Below the pieces are notes generated by a model, which saw only the letters and a list, made by a program, of their open reading frames with translations, was not told the DNA's origin and did no database searches. 64,000 bases of DNA from Anaerolineales bacterium. GTDB taxonomy: Bacteria > Chloroflexota > Anaerolineae > Anaerolineales > UBA11858. Shown here piece after piece: positions 8,235-17,403 of this stretch (position 1 is its first letter; every line of letters starts with the position of its first letter). The DNA is taken from contig JANTFT010000003.1 of NCBI GenBank assembly GCA_024763275.1, positions 1 through 64,000 of the forward strand. Reading direction: 5' to 3'. Made by a program: the position numbers and the translations under genes.

Positions 8235-8756
8235 ATGACCGAAGAAAGATTTGCGACAACCCGTGAGTGGAAGAGATTGGTCGAGGAGTTCCAGAAAAAG
8301 AGCGATCGGGCAGTGGCTATTCTGGGAACGACCTATCTGAACACCCATCTGGCTCATTTGATCGAGAGTTTTATCATCGATGATGAAAAGATAGCCAAAA
8401 TGCTGCTGGGGGAGGAGAACCCGCTGGGGAGTTTTGAGGCCCGCATTAAAGCAGCTTATGGGTTTGGGTTGATCAGCCGGACTGAGTACCACGACCTGGT
8501 GCTTATCTGGCATATTCGGAACCGTTTTATCCGTGATATGGGTGAAGGTAGTTTTAATGAGCTGGACATCCAGAATCTGTGCAAACGGCTGAAGATCCCG
8601 GACGAGGTGATCCTGCAAGAGGAAAATCCCTCTCCGCGCCGGCTGTTTGTGTTCGGAACGGCCATCCTTGCCCAGCAGCTGATGTACCGGGCTAATGAAG
8701 CCTATAAGGAAAAACGAGAGCCGCGGGAAAATTTCATCCTGGTGAATATCGAATAA
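8235..8756 (+). CDS. MtlR/DUF4145-like protein (mannitol-repressor family)
   Basis: Encodes 173 residues from ATG 8235, which has GAGGGA nine bases ahead. The body, all-helical, carries SDRAVAILGTTYLNTHL, then NPLGSFEARIKAAYGFGLI and LVLIWHIRNRFIRDMG, matching the pattern of the MtlR mannitol-operon repressor family. That family is a helical fold without a classical helix-turn-helix, and many members are annotated as repressors only by similarity. No mannitol genes lie nearby, so a role in mannitol control is doubtful. The C-terminal 25 residues are charged. I treat it as a protein of unknown function in this family. Confidence 0.65.
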   Translation: MTEERFATTREWKRLVEEFQKKSDRAVAILGTTYLNTHLAHLIESFIIDDEKIAKMLLGEENPLGSFEARIKAAYGFGLISRTEYHDLVLIWHIRNRFIRDMGEGSFNELDIQNLCKRLKIPDEVILQEENPSPRRLFVFGTAILAQQLMYRANEAYKEKREPRENFILVNIE

Positions 8757-8813
8757 ATCACGCCGTATTGCTGGAGGGGGATATTCCATCAAAACCGGAA
8801 AGGGGGTCTTTCA

Positions 8814-11177
8814 ATGCCGGTGATCTGGATTTGCATCGCTTTTGCCGCAGGCATCCTCAGTGCTGACCAGCTGGGCTGGGGAGTTGGTGCCTGGGTGGAG
8901 ATTCTTGCTGCAGCCTGCCTGGGAGCGGCGGGTTATCTATATCTTTACCGGAAAGGCGGTCCGGATCCTCGATCCTGGCTGCGCTGGCTGATTCCAGTCC
9001 TGTTGATCTCTTTTCCCCTGGGAGCCTTTCGCTATCAGCTTTCCCTCCCCGATTTTGAGGATCCGCAGTTTATCACGCAGTTTATCGGCGAATCCTATTC
9101 AGCAGAGCTTACCGGAGTGGTGGTCGGTTTCCCGGACGAACGCGATCAGTATCAGAACCTGCGGGTTCGAGTAAGTTCGCTCGACCCACGCGGTGAGGGT
9201 GTTGATCAACCTGCCCGGGGATTGATCCTGGCCCGGGTTCCGGCTGAGGAATCTGTTTCTTATGGGGATGAAATTCTCCTGACTGGCTATCTGGGGCTGC
9301 CCCCGGAAGAGGAGGACTTTAATTACCGGGAATACCTGGCCCGCCAGGGCATCTATGCCTACATGTCAAAAGCAGAAATGGAATTACTGGGAGAGCATCA
9401 GGGGAATGCTTTCCTGCAGGTGATTTATAATCTCAGGGCAGAGGCCTTGATAAGGATCTATACCCTGTGGCCGGACCCAGAAGCCAGCCTGCTGGCTGGT
9501 ATCCTGCTGGGGGTTGAAAGCGGAATTTCCGATCAGGTCCAGAGTGCTTTCCGGGAGACGGGAACCACTCACATCATTGCCATTTCTGGATTCAACATCA
9601 CCATTGTAGCTGGTTTGTTTGCGCGCTTCTTCAGCCGCTTGCTGAACCGACGCCAGGGGGCACTGGCTGCGGTGCTGGGCATTGGCCTGTACACCCTGCT
9701 GGTCGGGGGGGATCCTGCAGTGGTCCGGGCCGCGGTGATGGGAGGGCTGTCAATTTTCGCTCATCAGATCGGCCGCCGGCAGCATGGTTTGAATGCCGCC
9801 GCCCTGGCAAGTCTGATCATGATCCTCTGCAAACCTCCCTTGCTGTGGGATATCTCCTTTCAGTTGTCTCTGGCGGCGACGCTGGGATTGATATTGTACG
9901 CAGATCCCCTGGCAGGCTGGTTTTTAGGTTTTTCTTCACGCTTCTTACCCCTGGCAGTTGCTGAAAGGATCACCCGGCCGGTCAGTGAATATCTGCTCTT
10001 TACTCTGGCGGCCCAGCTGACCACTCTCCCGGTGATGGTCTATCATTTTAAAAGCTTTTCATTGAGCGCGTTGCTGGCCAACCCGGCCATCCTGCCGGTC
10101 CAGCCCCCGATCATGATCCTGGGGGGTCTGGCCTTGATGCTTGGCGTGATCTGGCTGCCATTGGGGAGGGCTGCAGCTCCGCTGGTCTATCCCTGTGTTC
10201 TTTACACCATCCGGGCCGTGGAATGGATCAGCAGGTTTCCGCTGCGGATGGCCCGGGTCGGTGAGATCGGCCTGGTCTGGATCGCCGGCTTTTATCTCTT
10301 GCTGGCGCTCCTCACTTTTGGGAAGGCTTTGCTGATTCCGCTGGCGGGTTACTTGAAGCCGGCCAGCGCCGCGGCTGGTTTGGCTCTGGCCGGGCTGCTG
10401 GTCTGGCGAGGGTTTTTCTCAGCCCCGGATGGCAGGCTGCATCTGATCTTGTTGGATGTGGGGACGGGCAGCGCGGTTTACCTGGAGAGCCCTTCCGGCC
10501 AGAAATTGCTGATCAATGGAGGCCCCAGCACCAGGCTGCTTTCCGATCAATTGGGACGACGCTTACCACCTTTTCAGCGAGAGCTGGACCTGGTCCTGGT
10601 CGCGTCTCCTCGACCAGAGGACCTGGATGCTTTGGCAGGCGTTCTGCCCCGCTTCCAGCCTGAGAGCGTGATCTGGTTAGGAGATCCCAGCCTGTGTTGG
10701 GAAGCTGAGAACCTGCGCTCCACGCTGCAGGATTTGGAGATTCCGCTTCGTTATGGGGAAAAAGGAGAAACCCTGGTTTTTAGCGATGGGCTGCAGGTGA
10801 AGATCCTTTCTGTGAACCAGCGGGGAGGAATACTGTTAGTCCAGTATGGCAGCTTCAGGGCGCTGTTTCCCTTTGGGCTCAGCGAGGAGGACCGCCAGGA
10901 AACCCGCCAGGGTCGCGATTTGGGGGAGATCAGCGTTTACTATCTGGCAGATAACGGTTCTCAATCCAGCAACCCGTCCGAATGGGTGGACAACCTGCAC
11001 CCCGAGCTGCTGCTGCTGAGCGTGGGCGTAAGTGACAGCCGGGGCTTGCCGGACCGGGGTTTGATCGCCAGCCTGGGAGGATATTCCCTGTTGAGAACTG
11101 ACCAGCATGGCACCATCCACCTGATCACGGATGGGGAGAGGCTCTGGATCCGGGTAGATTCCCTGGATGGATTATGA
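8814..11177 (+). CDS. comEC: ComEC/Rec2 DNA-uptake channel with degenerate lactamase domain
   Basis: Encodes 787 residues. An N-terminal membrane segment and an OB-like DUF4131 region lead into the competence domain with THIIAISGFNITIVAGL (near 258) and many helices to about 530. The last 240 residues align to the metallo-beta-lactamase-like part (LILLDVGTGSAVYLESPSG, LLINGGPS). There the metal motif HPHADH reads SPRPED, the LTGD motif reads FPFG and HHGS reads DNGS, so all usual metal ligands are lost. ComEC carries single-stranded DNA across the membrane during transformation; the lactamase-like part is thought to degrade the other strand. A PIG-L gene follows 12 bases later. Confidence 0.9.
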   Translation: MPVIWICIAFAAGILSADQLGWGVGAWVEILAAACLGAAGYLYLYRKGGPDPRSWLRWLIPVLLISFPLGAFRYQLSLPDFEDPQFITQFIGESYSAELTGVVVGFPDERDQYQNLRVRVSSLDPRGEGVDQPARGLILARVPAEESVSYGDEILLTGYLGLPPEEEDFNYREYLARQGIYAYMSKAEMELLGEHQGNAFLQVIYNLRAEALIRIYTLWPDPEASLLAGILLGVESGISDQVQSAFRETGTTHIIAISGFNITIVAGLFARFFSRLLNRRQGALAAVLGIGLYTLLVGGDPAVVRAAVMGGLSIFAHQIGRRQHGLNAAALASLIMILCKPPLLWDISFQLSLAATLGLILYADPLAGWFLGFSSRFLPLAVAERITRPVSEYLLFTLAAQLTTLPVMVYHFKSFSLSALLANPAILPVQPPIMILGGLALMLGVIWLPLGRAAAPLVYPCVLYTIRAVEWISRFPLRMARVGEIGLVWIAGFYLLLALLTFGKALLIPLAGYLKPASAAAGLALAGLLVWRGFFSAPDGRLHLILLDVGTGSAVYLESPSGQKLLINGGPSTRLLSDQLGRRLPPFQRELDLVLVASPRPEDLDALAGVLPRFQPESVIWLGDPSLCWEAENLRSTLQDLEIPLRYGEKGETLVFSDGLQVKILSVNQRGGILLVQYGSFRALFPFGLSEEDRQETRQGRDLGEISVYYLADNGSQSSNPSEWVDNLHPELLLLSVGVSDSRGLPDRGLIASLGGYSLLRTDQHGTIHLITDGERLWIRVDSLDGL

Positions 11178-11189
11178 TACAAAAGGAAT

Positions 11190-11936
11190 ATGAAAACCAT
11201 CTACCTCTCCCCACATCTCGATGACGCTGTTTACTCTTGTGGAGGATTGATCTGGGAGCAAAGCCAGCAGGGGCGCAAGGTGGAGATCTGGACGATCTTC
11301 GCTGGAGATCCGCCCGGGGAGCCCCTGACTGGTCTGGCGGAGGAACTGCACCAGAAATGGGAACTGGGCAGGGACGCTGTCAAGATCCGCAGGCAGGAGG
11401 ATCGGGAAGCCTGCCAGATTCTGGACGCTGCTCAGCGTCATTTCTATTATCAGGACTGCATCTACCGGACAGCTCCTGCCGGGGAAGCGTATTACCAGAC
11501 AGAAGAGGATTTGTTTGCGGGAATGGACCCCAGGGAAACAGAATTGATTGATGATTTATCCGCCCGCCTGGCTGAAGAGCTGCCGAGGGGTGTGGAGATC
11601 GTTGTCCCGCTGGGCATCGGCAATCATGTGGATCACGAAATTACCCGTAAAGCTGCTTCCCGGCTGAACAGACACCTGCTGTATTATGCCGATTTTCCCT
11701 ATGCCCGAGAGGGAGAAGGCGAAAATATCCTCCGCTTTCTGAAAGATTCTCTGGAGTGGCAGCCGTTGAGATTTCCCGTCACTGAGCCGGGGCTGGAACA
11801 ATGGACCAGGGCAGCATTGCAGTATGGATCCCAGTTTTCCACTTTCTGGGCGGATGAGGCCCAGCTGTCGGCTGAGATTCGGGAATTCTCAGGATTTTTA
11901 GAGGGGATGACCCTCTGGAACGCCCTGGAAGCCTGA
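11190..11936 (+). CDS. PIG-L/LmbE family deacetylase
   Basis: Encodes 248 residues with the zinc-site motif SPHLDDA (His9, Asp11, Asp12) at the N-terminus and the later His of NHVDHE near residue 147. These are the hallmark residues of the PIG-L/LmbE fold, zinc hydrolases that remove acetyl groups from N-acetylglucosamine conjugates such as bacillithiol or mycothiol precursors and glycolipids. The substrate here cannot be told from sequence. It begins 12 bases after comEC and probably shares its transcript. No signal peptide is seen, so the enzyme should be cytoplasmic. Confidence 0.88.
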   Translation: MKTIYLSPHLDDAVYSCGGLIWEQSQQGRKVEIWTIFAGDPPGEPLTGLAEELHQKWELGRDAVKIRRQEDREACQILDAAQRHFYYQDCIYRTAPAGEAYYQTEEDLFAGMDPRETELIDDLSARLAEELPRGVEIVVPLGIGNHVDHEITRKAASRLNRHLLYYADFPYAREGEGENILRFLKDSLEWQPLRFPVTEPGLEQWTRAALQYGSQFSTFWADEAQLSAEIREFSGFLEGMTLWNALEA

Positions 11937-11960
11937 ATTCTCCCGCAGGGTATAGTTGCC

Positions 11961-11989
11961 TTGCAGACTGGGATTTCCTGTGATAGAAT
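11961..11989 (+). promoter_or_regulatory. Strong promoter of greA
   Basis: TTGCAG (11961-11966), a 17-base spacer and TAGAAT (11984-11989) with an added TGA extension just before the -10. It would give a leader of about 97 bases. Confidence 0.65.
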
Positions 11990-12092
11990 TAGCGCACTTT
12001 TCAAAAGGCAGGGCTTTTCGGGGTTATTAACCTTTGATAAAAGCTCTTTTTATTATTAAAAAAGGGTACCTAGAAAGCACAGGTAAATCAAT

Positions 12093-12560
12093 ATGGCGTC
12101 ATCACTGTTGACCCAGGAAGGGTATGATAAACTACAGAAGGAATTGGATTACCTTCGCTCAGAACGCCGGCAGGAAGTTGCTGACCGTTTGCGGGAAGCG
12201 CTCGATGGCAGTCCTCTGGGAGTGGATGCTGATGTCGAAGTGGAAGCAGCTAAGAACGCTCAGGCTTTTGTGGAAGGGCGCATTGCCTACTTGAAGAGCA
12301 TCCTGGCCCAGGCGGAGATCGTAGACGATATCTCGAAAACCGATGTCGTGCAGATTGGCACCAAGGTGACCATTGAAACTGCTGAGAAAGAGAAGGAAAC
12401 CTATATCGTGGTTGGTCGGGCGGAGTCCGACCCTATCGAGGGTAAGATATCCTATGAGTCTCCGCTGGGAAGTGCCCTCATGGGACATTCCAAAGGCGAT
12501 GAAGTGGAAGTCCTCGCGCCGGACGGTGTTTTTAAGGTGAAAATCCTGAAAATCGGCTGA
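12093..12560 (+). CDS. greA: Transcription elongation factor GreA
   Basis: Encodes 155 residues, the standard length. The N-terminal coiled coil begins with [16 protein letters not shown] and carries acidic residues at its tip ([12 protein letters not shown]), where the family normally has LSENAEY; an acidic set is kept. The C-terminal FKBP-like domain ends in [18 protein letters not shown]. GreA enters the secondary channel of RNA polymerase and stimulates cleavage of backtracked RNA. The gene has its own promoter and terminator. The tip sequence differs from the common SENAEY form, so a Gre-factor homologue of changed activity is possible, but GreA is the simplest call. Confidence 0.9.
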   Translation: MASSLLTQEGYDKLQKELDYLRSERRQEVADRLREALDGSPLGVDADVEVEAAKNAQAFVEGRIAYLKSILAQAEIVDDISKTDVVQIGTKVTIETAEKEKETYIVVGRAESDPIEGKISYESPLGSALMGHSKGDEVEVLAPDGVFKVKILKIG

Positions 12561-12580
12561 AGGCCGACACCGCAGATCTC

Positions 12581-12613
12581 CCCCGTGCGCAGCAGTTCCG
12601 CACGGGGTTTTTT
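12581..12613 (+). terminator. Terminator after greA
   Basis: Nine-pair GC-rich hairpin CCCCGTGCG / CGCACGGGG with a nine-base loop, then TTTTTT. Confidence 0.9.
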
Positions 12614-12631
12614 AATATCAAGGATGAAGTT

Positions 12632-14149
12632 ATGGCTGATTATACAAATCTGGAAAAAGTCCGCCTGGAAAAGCTGAACCGATTGCGGGAACAGGGGATC
12701 GAGGCCTATCCCAGACGGGTAGAGCGAACCCATTCTATCCAGGAAGCTGTTGAGGCTTTCCTGGCACAGGAAGAGGATCCCGAAGCCCCGGAGATCCAGG
12801 CAGTCCTGGCGGGCCGGATCCGTTCCGTACGGCCGATGGGCAAGGTGATTTTCGCCCATATTGAAGATGGCTCTGGAAGGATCCAGCTTTTTTTCCGCGC
12901 CAACGACATCGGTGTGGAACAGCTGGACTTTTTCAACCAGTATTTTGATCTGGGCGATTTTATCCAGGCCAGCGGAAAGATCTTCCGCACCAGAAGTGGG
13001 GAGATCTCCCTGGCTGTTTCCTCCTACAGGATGCTTGCTAAAGCCATTACCCCCCTCCCGGCAGCCAAGGAAAGTGTGGTGGACGGTGAGGTTGTTTCAC
13101 ATGCTACCCTGTCTGATCCTGAAACCCGCTACCGCCAGCGTTATGCTGATCTGGCAGTCAATCCGGACGTGCGGAGGATATTCCAGCTGCGTTTTAATAC
13201 TATCCGGTCAATCCGGCATTTCATGGATTCCAGGGGATTCCTGGAGGTGGAAACGCCCATCCTGCAGCCGATCTACGGAGGAGCGGCTGCCCAGCCCTTC
13301 ACCACCTATCACAACCAGCTCAAGCAGGAGTTATACCTGCGGATATCCTTTGAGCTCTATCTGAAGAGACTGCTGGTGGGCGGATTTGACAAAGTCTATG
13401 AGATTGGCCGGGATTTCCGGAATGAAGGCGTGTCTTATAAGCACAATCCGGAATTCACCCAGATGGAGTTCTACTGGGCCTATGCTGATTACCGGGCGGT
13501 GATGGATTTTACTGAAGAGATGCTGGCCTACGTTGTGGAGGAAGTGTTAGGCGAGAAACGCTTTACCTACAAGGGACAGGAAATCCGCCTGGACCAACCC
13601 TGGGCGAGAATTGAACTGCGCCAGGGGTTGATTGATGAGACCGGCATCGACATTCAGGAACACCTCACAGCTGAAGAGCTGGCAGCGGCAATGAAGGATT
13701 TGGATATGGAGGTGGACCCCGGGGCCTCCCGCGGTAAATTGATTGATGATATGCTGGGGCATTATCTGGAGCCGACCTTTATCCAGCCCACATTTGTTTA
13801 CGACTATCCGCGTGAGATCTCCCCTCTGGCGAAAACCAAACCTGATGATCCTGACACCGTCGAGCGTTTTGAAGGATTTATGGGCGGTATGGAGCTGTGT
13901 AATGCTTTCACAGAGATCAACGATCCCCTGGACCAGGAGGAACGCTTCCTGGAAATGGGCCGCTCCTATTCCAGCGAGGAGGATGAGCACCATCCCCTGG
14001 ATGAGGATTATCTGCGGGCGATGCGCTACGGCATGCCGCCGAACGGGGGATTTGGGATGGGCGTGGACCGGCTGGTGATGCTTTTAGCGGACCAGCCCAC
14101 CATCCGGGAAGTACTGCTCTTTCCCCATCTGCGGGAAAGTGGAGAGTAA
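12632..14149 (+). CDS. lysS: Lysyl-tRNA synthetase, class II
   Basis: Encodes 505 residues. The N-terminal OB-fold anticodon-binding domain covers about 50-160 and the class II catalytic core the rest. Motif 2 is [20 protein letters not shown] (near 264-283) and motif 3 is [14 protein letters not shown] near the end. The signatures YRQRYADL and ISPLAK are lysyl-specific. It charges tRNA-Lys with lysine in the cytoplasm. AAGGA upstream supports the ATG at 12632. It lies just after the greA terminator, and greA-lysS neighbourhood is common in bacteria. It ends before a bidirectional terminator. Confidence 0.96.
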   Translation: MADYTNLEKVRLEKLNRLREQGIEAYPRRVERTHSIQEAVEAFLAQEEDPEAPEIQAVLAGRIRSVRPMGKVIFAHIEDGSGRIQLFFRANDIGVEQLDFFNQYFDLGDFIQASGKIFRTRSGEISLAVSSYRMLAKAITPLPAAKESVVDGEVVSHATLSDPETRYRQRYADLAVNPDVRRIFQLRFNTIRSIRHFMDSRGFLEVETPILQPIYGGAAAQPFTTYHNQLKQELYLRISFELYLKRLLVGGFDKVYEIGRDFRNEGVSYKHNPEFTQMEFYWAYADYRAVMDFTEEMLAYVVEEVLGEKRFTYKGQEIRLDQPWARIELRQGLIDETGIDIQEHLTAEELAAAMKDLDMEVDPGASRGKLIDDMLGHYLEPTFIQPTFVYDYPREISPLAKTKPDDPDTVERFEGFMGGMELCNAFTEINDPLDQEERFLEMGRSYSSEEDEHHPLDEDYLRAMRYGMPPNGGFGMGVDRLVMLLADQPTIREVLLFPHLRESGE

Positions 14150-14152
14150 GAC

Positions 14153-14187
14153 CTAAAAGGTCCCTGCTTCTGTCAGGGACCTTTTAG
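14153..14187. terminator. Bidirectional terminator between lysS and the SLC13 gene
   Basis: Fourteen-pair perfect hairpin CTAAAAGGTCCCTG / CAGGGACCTTTTAG with a seven-base loop between the convergent genes. Confidence 0.85.
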
Positions 14188-14194
14188 TATAGAT

Positions 14195-16069
14195 CTATCC
14201 CAGCGGCCACAGCAGAGGGAGCAGCAGGATGGTCAGGGTCATGCAGATCAGGATCAGCGGTATACCCACCCGGAAATAATCCTTAAAACGGTAGCTGCCA
14301 GAACCCATCACCAGGGTGTTTACAGGAGATGCTACTGGAGAGGCGAATGCTGTTGAAGCCGCCAGCGCGACCAGCATCAGGAACGCTTGCGGTTGATAGC
14401 CCAATTTCACAGCCAGGGAGAAAGCCACCGGAGCGATCAGCACCGCAGTGGCGGTGTTGGATATTATCTGGGTGAACAGCGAGGTGATCAGGAAAAGAGC
14501 AGCCATAATAGGAATGTTTCCCCAGCTTCCTAATGTGGCTGCCATCCAGTCTGAACCAATCTGCACCAGGCCCACCTTTTCCAACGCAGTGGTCATGGGC
14601 AGCATGCCTGCAATCAGGATGATGCTTTTCCAATCGACACTGTTATAGGCTTGCCCCATATTCAGGCAGCCGCTGACGACCATTAGAAAAGCAGCGATCA
14701 GGGTAGTCGTGGCCAGAGGGAGCCAGCCTGCCAGCAAGCTTATCAGCATGGCTACCAGGATCATTCCCGCGAGGATCATTTTTGAGTGGGGAGGTGTGCC
14801 CTTGAGCTCTTCGGGCTGTCCCATCACCACAAAATCACGGCGCTGGGTGGTCAACGACTGGATGTTTTTCCAGGGACCCTGGACAAAAAGGATGTCGCCA
14901 AATTGCAGAGGGGTGTCCTTGAGAGACAGGCTGTTTTCGATACCAGGACGGTTGATGCCTAATACGGTCAGCTGGTACAGGCTCCCGAAGCGGGTTGCAA
15001 CCAGTGTCTTGCCGATCAGCCGGGATCGGGGAGGAAGCAGAATTTCGGCTACACCGACCTCGTTATTCACCAGGGACTTCTGGTCAGCGGCCCGGGCAGG
15101 CTGTACCGCCAATCCCAGGATGGCTGCGGCGTGACCGATGTCATTCAGATCGCCCTGGCAGATCAGCAGATCGTCCGCTTGAAGCTCATCCGAGGGTGAC
15201 AACTTGGTTCCTGTTGATGGCTCAATCCCGAGCAGGGGGATCTCGGGCAGCCTTGCTCCCCCTCTGGCTTCTGCCCTCCGTAAGATTTCCAGGACTGTTA
15301 CGCCATACTCGTTCCGCAAACCGCTTTGCAGCAAACTTTTCCCTATCAGGGGAGATCCTCGCCTGACCCGCAGTCGGTAGAGATTCTCCTTGAGCTTGTA
15401 GACTTTCATCAATTCCTCAGGGGATTCAACCCGCTGCAGCTGGGTGCTGCTCTGATGGTCAGGAAGCAGCCGGCGACCGCCGACTGCCAGATAAATAATG
15501 CCAGCTGTTAGGAGGGTCAGGCCGATAGGCGTGAAATCGAAAAAACCAAACGCCTGGTAGCCATTTTCAAATAACAGATCACTGACCACAATATTAGGGG
15601 GTGTACCGATCAGAGTCATCGCTCCTCCCAGCAGTGACCCGAAGGAGAGCGGAATTAACAGTCTGGAGGGATTGATATTCTTTTTGCGGCTGATGCTGAT
15701 GATTGCCGGAGCCATGACCGCCACCGTGCCTGTATCGCTGATGAAGCCGGACAGCAATGCGACCGTTCCCATGATCATCACCAGCAGCCGGAGCTGGCTG
15801 TTGCCTGCAAAGCGAATGATCTGCCTGCTGATGGTGTCCGCCAACCCGGTCTCCATCACGGCACCCCCAACAATGAACAAAGCAGCGATGGTGATCACGA
15901 TCGGGCTCGAAAAACCAGCCAGGGCCTCTTCCAGGGGAAGGATCCCGGAGACCAGCAAACCGATCACCACACCCAGGGCCACGAGGTCTACTGGCAGCCA
16001 TTCGGTCACGAACAGCACAATTGCACCTGACAATAATCCCAGCGTTACCAAGACTTCTATATCAGCCAT
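14195..16069 (-). CDS. SLC13/DASS-family transporter with two TrkA-C (RCK_C) domains
   Basis: Encodes 624 residues. Two membrane halves, about 1-205 and 430-624, flank a cytoplasmic insert of two TrkA-C domains (roughly 225-310 and 325-400). The halves carry the DASS motifs IGTPPNIVV and SNTATA, which build the ion and substrate sites. DASS carriers take up dicarboxylates, sulfate or phosphate with sodium; forms with TrkA-C inserts are often named sulfur-limitation (SAC1-like) transporters. The substrate here is not determined. It is convergent with lysS, and the DnaA-box-like cluster lies just upstream of its start. Confidence 0.88.
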   Translation of the reverse strand: MADIEVLVTLGLLSGAIVLFVTEWLPVDLVALGVVIGLLVSGILPLEEALAGFSSPIVITIAALFIVGGAVMETGLADTISRQIIRFAGNSQLRLLVMIMGTVALLSGFISDTGTVAVMAPAIISISRKKNINPSRLLIPLSFGSLLGGAMTLIGTPPNIVVSDLLFENGYQAFGFFDFTPIGLTLLTAGIIYLAVGGRRLLPDHQSSTQLQRVESPEELMKVYKLKENLYRLRVRRGSPLIGKSLLQSGLRNEYGVTVLEILRRAEARGGARLPEIPLLGIEPSTGTKLSPSDELQADDLLICQGDLNDIGHAAAILGLAVQPARAADQKSLVNNEVGVAEILLPPRSRLIGKTLVATRFGSLYQLTVLGINRPGIENSLSLKDTPLQFGDILFVQGPWKNIQSLTTQRRDFVVMGQPEELKGTPPHSKMILAGMILVAMLISLLAGWLPLATTTLIAAFLMVVSGCLNMGQAYNSVDWKSIILIAGMLPMTTALEKVGLVQIGSDWMAATLGSWGNIPIMAALFLITSLFTQIISNTATAVLIAPVAFSLAVKLGYQPQAFLMLVALAASTAFASPVASPVNTLVMGSGSYRFKDYFRVGIPLILICMTLTILLLPLLWPLG

Positions 16070-16181
16070 CAGAAGTTCCCTGACTATCAGTCATATCTGC
16101 CTCAGTGTACCAGAAGAAACCTCTTCCAGGTACAGGCTAAAAGGGATCCTACCCGAGGGACTGCCCCTGACTTTCCTCAGT

Positions 16182-16243
16182 TCTGGATAACTTTGTGGAT
16201 AAAGTGCCTTTTAATGTGGAAAAACCCTTTAATTTGGGGATAA
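16182..16243 (-). other. Cluster of four DnaA-box-like 9-mers
   Basis: Read on the minus strand there are four sites in one orientation: TTATCCCCA (16235-16243), TTTTCCACA (16215-16223), TTATCCACA (16194-16202, the perfect consensus) and TTATCCAGA (16182-16190). Spacing is 20, 21 and 12 bases from start to start, near one or two helix turns. They fill the 182-base gap between the PH-domain gene and the transporter gene. No dnaA, dnaN or AT-rich unwinding region is in the window, so an origin is not shown; a DnaA-titrating or regulatory site is as likely. Confidence 0.5.
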
Positions 16244-16251
16244 GTGGTGAG

Positions 16252-17154
16252 TCAGCGAAGAATCAGCCCCATTCCGATGTGGAAAAGCAGGGCAACAAAG
16301 ATGCTGCCTCCCCAGAGGATGTAGGTCAAGCCCCTGTTCTCTGGATTTCTGTAGAGGAAAAGACCCAGCACAAGATTGGCCAGGTAGGCGGTGGTATTGA
16401 TGATTGGCAGGAGGATCAATTGAACGCTTTGCAGGGGTGCGTGAGGAACACCTGTAGTTGTGAAACCAAGGGAAACGGTTTCCCGGGAGGGGATTGTCAG
16501 CAGGGTCCAGACCAAGAGAGTGATGTTCAGAAACCCTCCAGCCAGGATCAGCCCCAGAATCAGCCGGTCTCCAATAATCTCAGATACCACCAGGGCAGGC
16601 CGGACGGATTCCGCCTGCAGGGGAGCCAGGGAGCCCAACTCTATCAGCTGGTGATAGGAGGAGATGAACTCATCCGGGTTCGCTGGTGAAATGGCGTAAT
16701 AGCGCTGACCAGCTGCGATGACAACCAGATTTCTTAAACTTGATGCCAGGAATTCCACCTCCGGACCTCGCTGAAAGCGTCTGATCCCGATGACAGAGCC
16801 GGGCCAGTGCAGGGCAGGTGGCTGGGGTGGGACTTCCAGGTCTTCCACCCGGTGAACCCATTTGATCTGGTCCATGGGCAGTATCTCTAACCGCCAGCCC
16901 CAACCCAGCGAGATTCCTCCTCTCTCCAGCTCATAGGTAGAGCGATGCAATCCGTAGAGCCGATAGAACAGGTATGGTACGCTAACGAGAAAAAGGACGA
17001 TCAGGGTCAGATAAGGCAGCAGCTGGGGGGTTACCTGCGCTGTGCTAACTCCCCAGATACCCCAGGCACCCGCGGCGGAAAGGAGAGCCATCAACAGGAT
17101 GTGAACGACAGTTCCGGTTCGTTTGGGAGGATAAAAAACCCTGCTCTCTTCCAT
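16252..17154 (-). CDS. Membrane protein with bacterial PH-like domain
   Basis: Encodes 300 residues. Two hydrophobic helices (about 17-36 and 46-65) lead into a soluble segment (about 72-180) of beta strands resembling a bacterial pleckstrin-homology domain: YELERGGISLGWGWRLEILP, then IKWVHRV and YYAISPANPDEF. Two or three more helices follow to the C-terminus. Many Chloroflexota have proteins of this layout; no catalytic motif is seen and the function is unknown. AAGGG shortly before the ATG can be a ribosome site. It points the same way as the transporter gene downstream, 182 bases on, but the DnaA-box-like cluster lies between them. Confidence 0.7.
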   Translation of the reverse strand: MEESRVFYPPKRTGTVVHILLMALLSAAGAWGIWGVSTAQVTPQLLPYLTLIVLFLVSVPYLFYRLYGLHRSTYELERGGISLGWGWRLEILPMDQIKWVHRVEDLEVPPQPPALHWPGSVIGIRRFQRGPEVEFLASSLRNLVVIAAGQRYYAISPANPDEFISSYHQLIELGSLAPLQAESVRPALVVSEIIGDRLILGLILAGGFLNITLLVWTLLTIPSRETVSLGFTTTGVPHAPLQSVQLILLPIINTTAYLANLVLGLFLYRNPENRGLTYILWGGSIFVALLFHIGMGLILR

Positions 17155-17251
17155 ATTTCCCTTTTATACCACAGCACCTGTCAGCAGGTTCCTGACCCAG
17201 AACTCAAATCCAGCTTGATATCTATTTCACAAAGTTCATACTACAAAAAAA

Positions 17252-17265
17252 ATCCTATCTAGGAT
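17252..17265. promoter_or_regulatory. Palindrome upstream of the amino-acid ABC operon
   Basis: ATCCTA-TC-TAGGAT is a perfect 6+2+6 inverted repeat about 140 bases before the aapJ start, in the 249-base gap. It may be an operator; the factor is unknown. Confidence 0.35.
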
Positions 17266-17403
17266 ATGATATGGGTAATATCTCAATCAGGGGGAATATT
17301 CCAAGTACAATGTGTGTCAAGTTCAATTAGGAAAGGAGGTCCACCCGCACAATATCCAATATATTAGCTGTTAACTGATTTCCCAATGCCAAAGGAGAGA
17401 GTT

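Noticed and set aside
14195-16069. Potassium-uptake system (Trk) because of TrkA-C domains
   Set aside because: The membrane part carries DASS/SLC13 motifs (GTPPN, SNTA), not TrkH/KtrB filter loops.
17331-17345. Near-perfect Shine-Dalgarno AAAGGAGGT with a possible leader peptide (ATG TGT GTC AAG TTC AAT TAG just before it)
   Set aside because: No start codon lies at a working distance after the SD, and the six-codon leader has no SD of its own and no codon run fitting attenuation.
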